A DNA stretch of 64,000 bases, taken from Eremothecium cymbalariae DBVPG#7215. Its lineage: Eukaryota > Ascomycota > Saccharomycetes > Saccharomycetales > Saccharomycetaceae. Below, piece by piece: positions 54,538 through 63,526 of the stretch. The stretch's first letter is position 1. Each line of letters begins with the position of its first letter. The stretch spans positions 341,001 to 405,000 of the forward strand of contig NC_016452.1 of NCBI RefSeq assembly GCF_000235365.1. Direction: 5' to 3'. The notes under the pieces are model-generated. The model did no database searches. It saw nothing but the letters and a program-made list of their open reading frames with translations, and was not told the DNA's origin. The position numbers and the translations under genes were made by a program.

Positions 54538-55093
54538 CGCTATACTATGCTATATTATTATATTACACAACCAAAAGACAATCTCCCCAAAATTCGAGAA
54601 TTAAACTATACCTCTCTTCTTATGTCCCGTAGCTTGCAAACGACTCCGATTTACCTGCGTTGTGATTAGCAATATATATATATATATGCACATATAACTT
54701 TATGATCATTTGTACTTTATAGTGTGAAATGAGTAAGCGGCTTTCTCGGAGCCGAGCCCCGCCCCCAAAATACAGGCTTCTTCGTGAAGTTCATGACCTC
54801 AATGGCTCCCTGGCCCCGCCTGGCCGCCCGCTGGCTTCCTGCCTGGCCTCGAGTTTCACGTTTGAGGTTCGGCGTATCGGGGCAAGCCGGGATCGGCGGC
54901 GGACGGGGACGAACGGACGTTTGTCCGGGTAATGTTTTCATTTATTTTTTGGTCCGGGTAATTGTGTTTGGTCCGGGTAATGGTGATGACGATGCTGCTG
55001 ACATATATATATTATATATAAAAGAAAATGGATGGATGATGTATAGAGACGCCCCCACGGTCATCTGGCGACGGAAAGATTAAAGAGAAAAAC
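54538..55093. promoter_or_regulatory. divergent SDH4-MAS1 promoter with three Reb1-type sites in a GC-rich island
   Basis: 556 bp between divergent mitochondrial genes. A markedly GC-rich stretch runs from about 54740 to 54930 in an otherwise AT-rich window. It is followed by three copies of CCGGGTAA (54925-54932, 54954-54961, 54973-54980), each preceded by GT, the reverse complement of the Reb1 consensus TTACCCGG. Chance frames in the GC-rich part on both strands show no protein family character. Confidence 0.6.
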
Positions 55094-56482
55094 ATGTTTT
55101 TGAATCGAGTCAGGCTTGCGGTGCGTAGGCTTTCAACTGCAGCTGCGGGTGGTACAGTTCCTAGGACTCAGATTTCGCAGTTGTCAAATGGTATCACGGT
55201 TGCATCGGAGGTGTTGCCTAACACATCGACGGCGACAGTTGGGATTTTTGTCGATGCAGGGTCCAGGGCGGAGAACAGTCGAAATAACGGAACGGCTCAC
55301 TTTTTGGAGCATTTGGCGTTTAAGGGTACGACGAATCGGTCGCAGGTTGGGATTGAATTGGAGATTGAGAACATTGGGTCTCATTTGAACGCTTACACGT
55401 CTAGGGAGAATACGGTTTACTATGCAAAATCTCTGAAGGAGGATATTCCGAAGGCGATGGATATTCTGAGTGATATTCTGACGAGGTCTACTTTGAATCC
55501 CAAGGCTATTGAACGGGAACGAGACGTTATAATTAGGGAATCAGAGGAAGTCGACAAGATGTACGATGAGGTTGTGTTTGACCACTTGCATGCGATTACT
55601 TACAAGGATCAGGCGTTGGGAAGGACGATTCTGGGTCCTATTGAGAATATCAAGTCTATCCAACGCAAAGATCTTGCGGAGTATATTTCGACGAATTACA
55701 CAGGGGACCGCATGGCGTTGGTTGGTGCCGGGTCCGTAGATCATGACAAGCTTGTTGAGTATGGTGAGCGGTATTTCGGGCATATCAGGAAATCCGCAGT
55801 TCCAGTGCCCTTAGGTTCTCCTCGGGGCCCACTTCCGGTGTTTTATGGGAACGAGTTGGCCATCAACGATGCGAACCTGCCCACAACCCATATTGCGTTG
55901 GCTGTGGAAGGCGTATCGTGGTCCGCTCCGGACTATTTCACCGCCCTATGCACACAAGCAATTGTAGGCAACTGGGACAGATCTCTGGGCACAGGTACGA
56001 ACTCACCATCGTCTTTGGCTGTTGCTGCATCTGAAAATGGTTCTCTGGTTAATTCTTATATGTCGTTCTCAACATCTTATGCCGATTCGGGACTGTGGGG
56101 GATGTATATTGTGGCAGACTCTAAGGAACACAATATAAAGTTAATAATAGACCAAATATTGAAGGAATGGCTGCGTATTAAGTCCGGTCATATCACTGAT
56201 AGTGAGGTGGAGAGAGCTAAGGCACAGCTGACCGCATCTTTGCTGTTATCTCTAGACGGTTCTACAGCGATTGTGGAGGATATTGGCAGACAAATTGTCA
56301 CCACTGGTAAGCGTCTGTCGCCTGAGGAGGTTTTCGAAAAGGTGGATAAAATTACCAAGGATGACATTGTAATGTGGGCCAACTATAGATTAAAGGATAA
56401 GCCTATTTCAATAGTGTCTCTGGGTAACACTAAAACGGTGCCAGATTTGGCTTACATCCAGGCTGCGTTAAACAAAAGGTAG
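55094..56482 (+). CDS. MAS1: mitochondrial processing peptidase beta subunit Mas1
   Basis: Catalytic subunit of the matrix peptidase that removes presequences from imported proteins. The 462-residue product, the same length as in S. cerevisiae, has an N-terminal presequence ([19 protein letters not shown]). It has the inverted zinc motif H69-F-L-E72-H73 with the distal glutamates in the [21 protein letters not shown] helix, and the M16B C-terminal domain. S. cerevisiae MAS1 is YLR163, the first conserved gene beyond the right flank of the rDNA array, which bears on the rDNA at the end of this window. Confidence 0.97.
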   Translation: MFLNRVRLAVRRLSTAAAGGTVPRTQISQLSNGITVASEVLPNTSTATVGIFVDAGSRAENSRNNGTAHFLEHLAFKGTTNRSQVGIELEIENIGSHLNAYTSRENTVYYAKSLKEDIPKAMDILSDILTRSTLNPKAIERERDVIIRESEEVDKMYDEVVFDHLHAITYKDQALGRTILGPIENIKSIQRKDLAEYISTNYTGDRMALVGAGSVDHDKLVEYGERYFGHIRKSAVPVPLGSPRGPLPVFYGNELAINDANLPTTHIALAVEGVSWSAPDYFTALCTQAIVGNWDRSLGTGTNSPSSLAVAASENGSLVNSYMSFSTSYADSGLWGMYIVADSKEHNIKLIIDQILKEWLRIKSGHITDSEVERAKAQLTASLLLSLDGSTAIVEDIGRQIVTTGKRLSPEEVFEKVDKITKDDIVMWANYRLKDKPISIVSLGNTKTVPDLAYIQAALNKR

Positions 56483-56654
56483 TTTGCAACGGTACAAAAA
56501 TGCAAATACAAAAATAGAAATTCAACAGTGAAAAGTTAACAAATAGAAGCCCTAATTTCCAGTTATCCATTGGATACTATATATACCTGTTTTGTCTTCT
56601 TTGCTGTACTCTGTATATAGTTACACAATATCCGTACTCAGCTCTCTGCAATTC

Positions 56655-58873
56655 TCACTTTTGGAGACTGTCAGTACCCAAGTCCTCTTCATCTTTGCTG
56701 TTTCCATTACCACCGAAAACATCGGCGTCCTCCTCCTCTTCATCTTGATCCAAGTCTCTAAAGACACTTTCTTTAGGTATGCGTTTCATTTTTTCGGGTT
56801 TATCAAATAATGGTCCTATATTTGAGATCCAGCGTTGCCTCTTGTCGAGCAACGATTTTAAGCTCGAGTTAGCTGCCTGCTGGTGTGCAGCTTGTATTGC
56901 AGCTTGGGATGTAGATGTAGGATTCGATGTAATATTGGTTGTCGAATGCTTCTTTTTTTGTTCTTGGGAACCCTGATTCGCTTAATATAAGCCTGGTCTA
57001 CTTGCTTGTCCAAATCATCCAATATTGAAACATATTCCTGCCAGGCTAACTGCTTCTCAAGTAAAGGAACCAGAATGGCCTTACGTTGCTCATTGCGCTT
57101 CGTAACTTGCCTTAAAGCACTTTGTAACTCGCGTAGTTCTGCGCTGATTTCATCATCTTCCTTCCCATTTAACCAATCCGGGTCATCTGTGCCATTTTCA
57201 TCCTTTGGTAGGCTCATATAAATACCAACATACTTTAGTTCTCTTTTCAATCTTTCTTCGAAGGAGGTATAATCCAAGTTCACGTTAGAAGCCTTCCACC
57301 CTTGTTGCTGTGGTAATGATGATGCACTTTGGGTTGGCAGCTTTATATCGTCAAAAAGGTTATTATTGCTGATGCTGTTGGAATTGGCATTGTTATTACT
57401 ATTAGTGGTGCCATCCGGTAAAGGGGTTGCATTGTTGTTTGTCTCACTTTTTATTTCTTGCGTGTTCGAGTTAACGTCATCTTCCGGTACAATTCCACTC
57501 GTGGGATTACCATTTTCTATATGTTCGTCTTTCGTAGCTGACCGGGATTCATTACCATCATCTTTCAAAATTGCAGAGAGTAACCTTGATACTAAAGGGC
57601 CACAAGATACGCTCTCGTTGTCTAAAATATCGTCATTAATTTCGTTTGCAGATTTCTTTGGCAAAATGCTGCTGGGATCACTAACTGGGGGTGGCGATAA
57701 ATTTGCAACATTTTGATTATTATCCTCCTTTAGCCATGTGTCTGTATAAAGATGGCCCAACTTTGGAATAACATACGGCGTCACTTCTGGATCATACTTT
57801 TTTTGCACCTGTAAAGACTGCGGGATGATGTACTTTGTCTGTAAGAATTTTATATCATCATCACTGAATTCTCTGAAAAAGTTATCCACAGATGATAAGA
57901 AAGTATTATATTGAATTTGATTAGTTGGCTTCGGTCTAGAAAAATCCATGTCTGGTAGTTCACCAGGTAATAAATCTTTCAAATCAGTAGCTGGATAACT
58001 GGCCACAGCATATTTTTTCCTCAAATATTCATCGCCAGTACTTTCGAGTCCCTGGTCAGTGAACAATCCCAGCTGAATAGCGGCAGCGGGTAATGTCTGG
58101 GAAACAACAAACTCAGATTTAGGGTTTTTAACGTTAGGATCATTCTCTATTCGGTCAGTGTCGATTTTAGTTCTTTTATTGATGTTGGCTGGCGAATTAG
58201 AGCCCGAGAGAGATTGTTCTTGTCCATCTTCGTCTTCAGTCAACTTAGATGATCTCTTCCTTACAGTTTGTCTTTTCTGCGGTACCCCACTCCCACTGTC
58301 ATTACTATAATCATTTTGGCCCTCCTTCATACCAACTTTCTTCCTCAAACTTTCTCTATTTGAAGGATTACTATAATCTGCACCATTAGAACAAAATTTG
58401 TCCCTTCCTTTAGAAGCGAAGTCCTTGTATGCAGCATTACCAAATGGGCTACTACTAGACACACCGCCAAGTTCATATGTATCCTTATTCTTGCTCGATA
58501 TATCCTTAACGTCCGCAGACCCATGTTTACCTCTACTTAAACCGCCATCTTTGCTCTTATCATCCTCAAATTCTTTCTTCTTCCGTATGTTATCTCTCGT
58601 TTCACGTATGATATCAACAACTTCCTGATCACTCTTGGCAATCTGAACCAGAGATTGATCCAGCTTCTCCAATTGCTCCTTAAGTGTCAACAGCACCAAT
58701 TTATCCGGTACCGACCGCACATATTTCCCATTTAACATTCCAATGTCCTTCTCAAATGTTAGATCCAATGTCTTTAAGATACTATAGAGCAACTTTGAAG
58801 GGGCTGGAGGAGTCACTTCTTCAAGTTGTGACTGATCCCTTATACCTTTACCTCTTCTCGTATTCCTAGACAT
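56655..58873 (-). CDS. NGG1: SAGA/ADA subunit Ngg1 (Ada3), with one apparent frameshift
   Basis: Subunit of the Gcn5-containing SAGA, SLIK and ADA histone acetyltransferase complexes; links Ada2-Gcn5 to the rest. From ATG 58873 the frame runs to a stop at 56858. The conserved end is in another frame: after an A7 run (56953-56959) it reads KKHSTTNITSNP...AAIQAAHQQAANSSLKSLLDKRQRWI and ends with PEKMKRIPKESVF and an acidic DEEEEDADVFGG tail, as in S. cerevisiae Ngg1. One more A in that run joins both parts into 739 residues (702 in S. cerevisiae). Conserved elements in the first part include ELPDMDFSRPKPTNQIQYNTFLSSVDNFFREF and YTSFEERLKRELKYVGI. Confidence 0.9.
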
Positions 58874-59012
58874 CGTTGAAATGCCTCTCTGAATGCTGCC
58901 TAGGAGCTGTTCTTTACTCTCTCCCCACCTTTCTTCACTATATTATTATCTACACTCACCGATTTTAACGTTGGTATTGAACATTAGGCACTTTTTAGCT
59001 TCCAGAGTAGTT

Positions 59013-59020
59013 CCGGGTAA
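59013..59020 (+). promoter_or_regulatory. Reb1-type site between NGG1 and RSM24
   Basis: CCGGGTAA, reverse complement of TTACCCGG, in the 289-bp divergent promoter; about 140 bp from each start codon. Confidence 0.5.
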
Positions 59021-59162
59021 CCTCTATATTTTTCAAAGTTGATTCCTAAAACTGAAAAAAACTTTTGCAGAGTTTAAAGAGCTGTTCCTCTCGTTTTAAA
59101 CAAGATATTAAACGAGCATCGAAGATCTGGAAGACGTAGGAGGACCCTAGCAGATCTGTGTA

Positions 59163-60095
59163 ATGAGGCCTTCTTTTGTTCATCAATTCAAGGCATCTTT
59201 GAGATGTTTTATTAAGGACGGTGGCGTTGTTGCCGGCAGTAAGGCGAAAGCCTCCAATAAGGCAAAAGTCTCCAGTACAGAGTTGTACAAATATCCTAGC
59301 CAGTGGCATGGGTTGAGCCCTGAAAAGCTATTACAATTACATTTTGAACGTCAGGCAATCCTTGGGGGTCTTTACAAACCATCAGAAGAAGAATATCGGG
59401 CGTTATTACCTTCTGCAGGGGAGTTGGGTATTTCTGAGAATGAATTTAAAAAATATTACTACGCACCAGCAAGTCAAATGGAGAAGGAGCTGGGCATTGG
59501 GGATGGGAGAAGCACTGCTGATGCTGAGCCTTATGGATTTGATGATTTGCCCTCCCAGGCGCAAGTTTTAGTTTCTCAGCACCGTGAACAACGTTTCTAC
59601 AACAGGCTTGCAGCATATGAGTTGCCATTGTTGGTTAAGCACCGTCAGGAATATAACAGACCTTGCCCCAAAACGCATCCGGTGACGTATCGCTACACTA
59701 CCTACATTGGAGAGAAGCATGCAAACTCTCGGAAAGTCGTATTATCTGTCAAAACCGCCAATTTGGGACTATCGGAAAAGGAATTACACAAACTGCGTCT
59801 GTTGGCCAGGACGCGCTATGACCACATAACTGACGTATTGAAAATGTCTAGCGAACGTTATGAAGAGCCCGCACAGAATGCCAAATATCTGAGTACGACA
59901 CTGAAGAAGTTGATTATTGAAGCAAAGAATACCACTGATGATCTCAGCGACATCCCACTTGACACAAGGCATACAACTGCTAAAAACATGCGTAAGAAGA
60001 CACGTAATCATAAGTTCCCTGAGGAGTGGAAACGCCCCGAAGATGCTCCTAAAAAGACTGTTAACTTGATCGAGATGGTTGCAGACCAATTGTGA
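59163..60095 (+). CDS. RSM24: mitochondrial small-subunit ribosomal protein mS35 (Rsm24)
   Basis: A 310-residue mitochondrial ribosomal protein (319 in S. cerevisiae). It has a basic presequence (MRPSFVHQFKASLRCFIK) and the mS35 domain in its second half, with RPCPKTHPVTYRYTTYIGEKHANSRKVVLSVKTANLGLSEKELHKLRLLARTRYD, a well-conserved block ending in DHITDVLKMSSERYE. The Lys-rich C-terminus (MRKKTRNHKFPEEWKRPED) follows. Its position between NGG1 and HMO1 matches YDR176-175-174. Confidence 0.93.
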   Translation: MRPSFVHQFKASLRCFIKDGGVVAGSKAKASNKAKVSSTELYKYPSQWHGLSPEKLLQLHFERQAILGGLYKPSEEEYRALLPSAGELGISENEFKKYYYAPASQMEKELGIGDGRSTADAEPYGFDDLPSQAQVLVSQHREQRFYNRLAAYELPLLVKHRQEYNRPCPKTHPVTYRYTTYIGEKHANSRKVVLSVKTANLGLSEKELHKLRLLARTRYDHITDVLKMSSERYEEPAQNAKYLSTTLKKLIIEAKNTTDDLSDIPLDTRHTTAKNMRKKTRNHKFPEEWKRPEDAPKKTVNLIEMVADQL

Positions 60096-60692
60096 GACTA
60101 GAAATGGCCTGTGTAAGATATCAAGATGTAGTAGTGCATTATAACAAAAACCATGTAAATAGATAATTCAGGAAATTAAGCAAGATTATTTATGTTGCCG
60201 GTAAACCTTATAGAACTCTTATTACTAGCGTTACTTTGCAGTTTTTGACTTTTGAAATCCATATTTCACTTCAAGCTTCTAATTTTTTTGAAGGATACGT
60301 GGATCATTTTTGGAAAAATGGTGAGAATAACCATCCCACGTAAATCTTCAAACCTAGTTGTATCTAAAAAGGACAGGAGCTATCTGTCTTCCCTACACCA
60401 GAAATTGAAGTATTTATTATTATAGTACAAAGAAGACATATAATTGCACAACCTCAAGTCCAGGCTGGTTTACATTATCTAATACATAGTCAAAGCTTTC
60501 TTAGCCCCTTTAGTTTTAACAGAAACGCCTAAGTTAGATATAATACGTTGATCTATTGGTGGATCTTTAGCGGATAAGAAAACAGACACAGTTGATAACA
60601 AAAAAAAACAAATACTTAGTAAAAGCATAAAAATAGTTCACATCAAACCAGGATGTACGTCCAGTAATGAAATAGACGGTTGTAGAAGAACC
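60096..60692. other. RSM24-HMO1 intergenic region
   Basis: 597 bp between convergent genes, unusually long for two 3' ends. It contains one notable small frame (60479-60628, minus strand), described separately; the rest is AT-rich without recognisable features. Confidence 0.5.
60479..60628 (-). CDS. candidate small protein, 49 residues, unknown function
   Basis: An ATG-initiated frame of 49 codons, 65 bp downstream of HMO1 on the same strand. Residues 1-20 (MLLLSICFFLLSTVSVFLSA) form one strongly hydrophobic segment, followed by a soluble basic tail with KDPPIDQRIISNLGVSVKTK. Codons in the tail are mostly those preferred by yeast (TCT, GTT, AAG, GCT, TTG, CCA), which argues against a chance frame. 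I do not recognise the family. It could be a small membrane or secreted protein gene, or chance. Confidence 0.35.
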   Translation of the reverse strand: MLLLSICFFLLSTVSVFLSAKDPPIDQRIISNLGVSVKTKGAKKALTMY

Positions 60693-61566
60693 TCAGGCGT
60701 CGTTACCACTACTTCTGCTCTTTTCCTTCTTTTTGTCCTTCTTCTTCTTCTTCTTCTTCTTGTCAGAAGAAGAGCCATCTTCATCGTATGCTCTCTTCTC
60801 GTTCAATGAATCAAATGCATCCACACCGGTCTGCAAGTAATCTGGAATGGGGACAGGAGCTGAGATTGGGCCGTCGTAAACGGGAATGATTCCGTTTTTC
60901 TTGGCTTCCAAGTACTTCTGCTTTTCCCTCTGATAGTTTCCTAGTTCAGTAGTGTAGGCCTGCTTCCACTTATCCTTCTCAGAATCACTTAGCTCCTTCC
61001 ATTTTTTGGAAATCTCCTGAGTGATTTCAGTAGAAGACAAGGGCGGTAATCCTGCTCTCTGTCTCTCTTCGCGTAAAGCTTGACGCACGTACGCAGAGTA
61101 AGCAAAGAAAACAGTTAATGGCTTCTTTGGAGCGTTGGGATCACGTTCCTGCTTCTTCTTTGGTGGCGGTTTTACAGGCGAGGAGGGTAATACCTCCTTC
61201 TCGTCATCCAAAGGATTCGTCAGCTCATTGCTAACGCTGTGTAATTGATTTGTTGCCGATGTCAACCTCTGTAAAGCCTCTGTTAGCATTGTGAAAGCCT
61301 CTATCTTTTCCTCCTCATCCTCCCCAATTACATGATAAAAGTCCACAATACATGAAGCTGTCTGATTAGCTGCCTTAGACAACTCAAATAACGACGATAC
61401 TAACTGTTTTCTTTATTGTTAGTCATTCACCTCTTAAACTTATCAAAAATAACAACAACAAACTATCATCCTAGATATTGTTGTCGCTACTTCACTAGTC
61501 CATCCAAAAATTCTTAATACTTACTGAGTCCTTAGCAGTTCTTAACTTGATCGATGGCTCTGACAT
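60693..61566 (-). CDS. HMO1: HMG-box rDNA chromatin protein Hmo1 (two exons)
   Basis: HMGB-type protein that coats transcribed rDNA, supports RNA polymerase I and binds ribosomal protein promoters. Exon 1 (61566-61525) encodes MSEPSIKLRTAKDS. Exon 2 (61403-60693) continues LVSSLFELSKAANQTAS, which reproduces the S. cerevisiae N-terminus SVKLKSAKDSLVSSLFELSKAANQTAS across the join. The coding sequence is complement(60693..61403, 61525..61566), 250 residues (246 in S. cerevisiae). Box A-like residues lie at about 15-70. The HMG box is at about 103-182 (PNAPKKPLTVFFAYSAYVR, STEITQEISKKWKELSD), and a lysine-rich tail with runs of KKKKKKKK follows. It is the last protein gene before the rDNA. Confidence 0.94.
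61404..61524 (-). other. HMO1: spliceosomal intron in HMO1
   Basis: 121-nt intron with donor GTAAGT at 61524-61519, branch site GACTAAC at 61424-61418 (consensus TACTAAC with one change) and acceptor CAG ending at 61404, about 15 nt after the branch adenosine. It lies between codons (phase 0) after D-S. Only splicing gives an ATG start and the conserved N-terminus. Confidence 0.9.
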
Positions 61567-61698
61567 CTCTATATCGTAATACGTGTAAAGTGCTTCCTGA
61601 ATTCGTGCTGTCACTCGGTCTACGATAGCTAGCCTAGCCTTGTGCACTGTGGTGCGATTGTTGGTTTAAAGGAAAAGTTTGCGCTGGTTCCCACCAGG

Positions 61699-61935
61699 GC
61701 TCCCCCATGAGCCGAAGGAGCCCAGGCTGATTTGTTGAAGATTTCAGCCTAGCCAAAAAACCTCACAGCGCTTTCTTCCCGCATCGTCCGGCTAAATATG
61801 GATAGAAAGTCAGGGTAACAATACGTATTCAATGATATGAACGAAGTGGTTCGGCGGTTAAAGCTTTCCCTGCCAAAGGCAGAAAAACTTTTTGTTTTTC
61901 GTAGGTACCGGTTGTGCAGAGGTAGCTTCAGGCTA
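61699..61935. repeat. cluster of short inverted repeats
   Basis: Four potential hairpins occur close together: GGCTCCCCCATGAGCC (61699-61714), AGGCTGA with TCAGCCT about 13 bases on (61724-61750), CTGCCAAAGGCAG (61870-61882), and GTAGCTTCAGGCTAC (61922-61936). They could be part of a structured RNA or of the HMO1 leader and promoter; neither is shown. Confidence 0.4.
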
Positions 61936-62256
61936 CCGTCGTAGGATACTTACAAAATGGGTTGGCCTATATTTTGTTGGACATTTTTTTTACGCAGTTG
62001 TGTAGTAAAATACAATAGTCTCCAACATGCGTAAAAAGCGGTGTCCATTCTTAAAACGTAGGCCGAGCTTGATTTTCGGTGGAAAAGTGTGCACTGTAAT
62101 TATTGATGAATGAGTAGTATGATTAACAGATGCTGTAGGTATATTTGATATTGTTATAAATAAATTTATAAAAAGAGTTTTAATAAATATAGATATAATT
62201 TAAATATAAGATAACATTACCATTATGTAATTTAAGATTATTAAAATTAAAATCAT

Positions 62257-62421
62257 TTCGGACTAGGTAAAAATACTTATTATTATGATAATGATATACT
62301 ACCTTATTCTATTACAGATAAAATTCATTTAATAAATATTATTATTCCTTATTTTAATAAATATCCCTTATTAACTTATACAAGACATGATTATTTAAAA
62401 ATACAACTAATTATTCTTATA
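62257..62421 (+). pseudogene. mitochondrial LAGLIDADG endonuclease fragment (NUMT)
   Basis: An open stretch of 55 codons in extremely AT-rich DNA encodes the C-terminal signature of LAGLIDADG intron endonucleases: FGLGK near the start, then PYSITDKIHLIN, IIIPYFNKYPLLT and HDYLKIQ. The segment IIPxFxKYPLLT is diagnostic. An in-frame TAA at 62248 and absence of the LAGLIDADG motifs upstream show it is a remnant. Composition and codon choice (mostly A/T third positions) are those of yeast mitochondrial DNA, unlike all nuclear genes nearby. Flanking AT-rich sequence (about 62130-62424) probably belongs to the same insert. The right junction seems to be near 62422-62430, where GC content rises. 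Confidence 0.75.
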
Positions 62422-62639
62422 AAACGTCGACTGTGCTTGTTTATGGTACTGTTTTGAATAAATCTTGCAGTCATCTGATAAAAGCTAGGCCATACAGCAC
62501 TATTAGATGTGTGGATGTTTTTTGTATTATTCTCGATTCTATTCAATAATATTATATGATTAATATATATATTATATATAAAATATAATTCTAACTATAA
62601 TAAACCAATTAATTAAGCTACTTGACTGTAGTGAAGGTG

Positions 62640-62901
62640 GACTACAGACAGATGCACAAGTGCGCGTGTGGCGGGCCGCGCGCGCCCTTTTGGCGGGCAA
62701 AGATTTTTTTTTCGGACCAGGTTTTTTCTTTATTTCCCAAAGACTTGCGAAGAAGCGCATTAAACCGCAAGTTTTTATGGCAAGATTCCGACTGGAGATT
62801 AATTTTTATGCATACAAGATGGGTTAAATTTTAGTTAAAAATGTGAGTGGGTCTGTAGAGAATACAAAGGCGGGTCAGAACAAAGACGTGGGAGGTACTT
62901 C
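62640..62901 (+). promoter_or_regulatory. RNA polymerase I promoter region of the rDNA
   Basis: Placed by the block GGGAGGTACTTCATGCGAAA (62890-62909), which matches the S. cerevisiae core promoter and start site of the 35S pre-rRNA. A GC-rich stretch at 62660-62700 and a T-run lie upstream, where the upstream element would be. Transcription would begin at or near A62902. Confidence 0.8.
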
Positions 62902-63526
62902 ATGCGAAAGCAGTTGAAGACAAACAGAAAGAAGTCTGGAGACAGAAGTCGAGTAAGTTTGTATAGTTCGTAAGAACTCAATGGCCTCGTCGAGCGGTGG
63001 AGAGAGTCGCTGAGGGATCGTCAGATGTACTCAGTCTCTATACAGCGCAAGACATGGGTGATGACGGGTTTGTCGTATGCAAAGTCTCTGGGGTTTCCCC
63101 TCTGGCAGCGCATGAGACGCCTGTCTAGCCTGAACAGTCTCATCCTGGACATCTAGCGATTCCATGGGTGAGCAGCGGAGGATTTGGTGGATTACTAGCC
63201 AATGGCAATCCAAACCAAAAAATCTGATTCGGGGGAATGCCTCATTGAATAGCCGGTGCTTCGGTACTGTGATTTTCTGAGTGTAACCTCCTCTTTGGTT
63301 GCTGATATTAAACCTGTTCTGTGAAACACCGGGACAGTGTTTAGTGGGAAGCAACTAGAGGAACTCAAAGAGTGCTATGGCATGGGGAGCGACCGCGACG
63401 AGAGTGTAATAACTCGAGCCGGGGCTCGCTCGACACAGAAGCTCGCTTTCTGTATCTCTATCAGCTCTATCAGCGAAGGACTCTGGGTGTGCTCCGGCAC
63501 GCCTAGGGTTGTTCTTTTAAGATAGT
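62902..63526 (+). rRNA. 5' external transcribed spacer of the 35S pre-rRNA
   Basis: 625 bases from the predicted start (ATGCGAAAGCAGTTGAAGAC, identical to the S. cerevisiae 5' end) to the 18S start; about 700 in S. cerevisiae. Conserved islands include GGCCTCGTC...CGGTGGAGAGAGTCGC, GTCTCTATACAGCG, CTGAACAGTCTCATC, GATTTGGTGGATTACTAGC and GGGGGAATGCC. TCAAAGAGTG at 63365-63374 equals the 10-base U3 snoRNA pairing site near position 470 of the yeast spacer. Small frames here are not coding. Confidence 0.92.

Larger units (their letters stand above)
61567..62640. other. boundary region between HMO1 and the rDNA promoter
   Basis: Gene-poor stretch in two parts. 61567-62100 is of ordinary composition, includes the HMO1 promoter and holds several short inverted repeats. 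62100-62640 is extremely AT-rich and contains a mitochondrial-type coding fragment. No 5S rRNA gene, tRNA or standard protein gene was found on either strand. Confidence 0.6.

Noticed and set aside
54729..54941. Two overlapping 67- and 74-codon frames in the GC-rich island
   Set aside because: Both strands are open because GC-rich DNA has few stops; the translations are Arg/Pro/Ser-rich without family character. The region is better explained as promoter.
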